Assembly (NCBI GenBank): GCA_035528035.1
Contig: DATKZI010000039.1
Location: 47,595 to 111,594, forward strand
Direction of reading: 5' to 3'
Origin: JABLTI01 sp035528035
Lineage (GTDB): Archaea > Asgardarchaeota > Heimdallarchaeia > JABLTI01
DNA: 64,000 nucleotides
A program made the position numbers and the translations under genes. The notes under the pieces are model-generated. The model saw only the letters and a list, made by a program, of their open reading frames with translations. It was not told the origin of the DNA and did not search any database. Of this stretch, positions 63,930 through 64,000 are shown one piece after another. The first letter of the stretch is position 1. Every line of letters starts with the position of its first letter.

Positions 63930-64000
63930 TTAACCACCGATCTTTTCTTTGACTAATTTATCTGCAAGAAAAACTGGCAAAGGAAGTTTGACTTGATAAA
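63930..64000 (-). CDS. 3' end of an unidentified gene
   Basis: The minus strand reads YQVKLPLPVFLADKLVKEKIGG followed by a stop, continuing off the window. It is too short to classify. The 147-base gap between it and pirin is A/T-rich with no other frame. Confidence 0.5.
   Translation of the reverse strand, partial: YQVKLPLPVFLADKLVKEKIGG

Noticed and set aside
1..64000. CRISPR arrays, IS elements, integrases, rRNA and tRNA genes
   Set aside because: Reading both strands showed no regularly spaced repeats, no transposase or integrase motifs and no clover-leaf or rRNA signature sequences.

Overview
This is an AT-rich archaeal chromosome segment, most likely from an Asgard archaeon and possibly of the Heimdallarchaeia. 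That placement is inferred from gene content; no rRNA gene is present to confirm it. Archaeal hallmarks are DNA topoisomerase VI (both subunits), aIF5B, uS2 and uS19 of archaeal type, Pus10, an archaeal-type triosephosphate isomerase, an ATP-dependent DNA ligase, DUF4350/MoxR/DUF58 genes and Shine-Dalgarno (SD) sequences of the AGGTGA type. Asgard-like hints are a full-length eukaryote-style RPB5, a presenilin-type intramembrane protease, a GIFT (IFT52-like) domain protein, and a polyproline protein with an Ena/VASP-like basic motif. I saw no IS elements, integrase, CRISPR array, rRNA or tRNA. Genes are dense, in short operons on both strands.

Layout. 0-5 kb: the tail of an M20 peptidase, two ECF-type ATPases, MobB, a HEAT protein and a class IIb asparaginyl-tRNA synthetase. 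5-10 kb: topoisomerase VI B, with a very long C-terminal helix-hairpin-helix array, followed by subunit A. 10-19 kb: NDK and aIF5B, a large unknown protein, a presenilin homologue, and uS2 and uS19. 18.8-27 kb: a P-loop kinase overlapping a mevalonate-diphosphate-decarboxylase-family kinase (candidate mevalonate-3-phosphate route), TpiA, a RuvC-fold protein beside a SWIM protein, Pus10, ThiL and two paralogues carrying a YSTGLC motif. 27-34 kb: a ThiI-like enzyme, the polyproline protein, ferredoxin, RPB5, a HemL-like aminotransferase and a zinc-hook SMC-related ATPase. 34-50 kb: membrane proteins, DNA ligase, the GIFT protein, an FGGY kinase, tandem alpha/beta hydrolases, a DapA-family aldolase, PepD, an AbrB-ACT regulator, a DNA glycosylase and a nitroreductase. 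50-53 kb: coiled-coil proteins and an ArsR-like regulator. 53.2-53.9 kb: a gene-free stretch with a candidate structured RNA. 53.9-61.7 kb: a membrane/secretory operon (Ig-like surface protein, DUF4350, MoxR, DUF58, membrane protein), followed by an actin-like ATPase. The end holds pirin and the tail of an unidentified gene.

Start codons are often unusual. Several genes are best read from TTG, GTG, CTG or even ATT placed 4-9 bases after an SD. In at least four places the GTG inside the SD itself mimics an upstream start. I corrected starts on that basis and say so in each entry.
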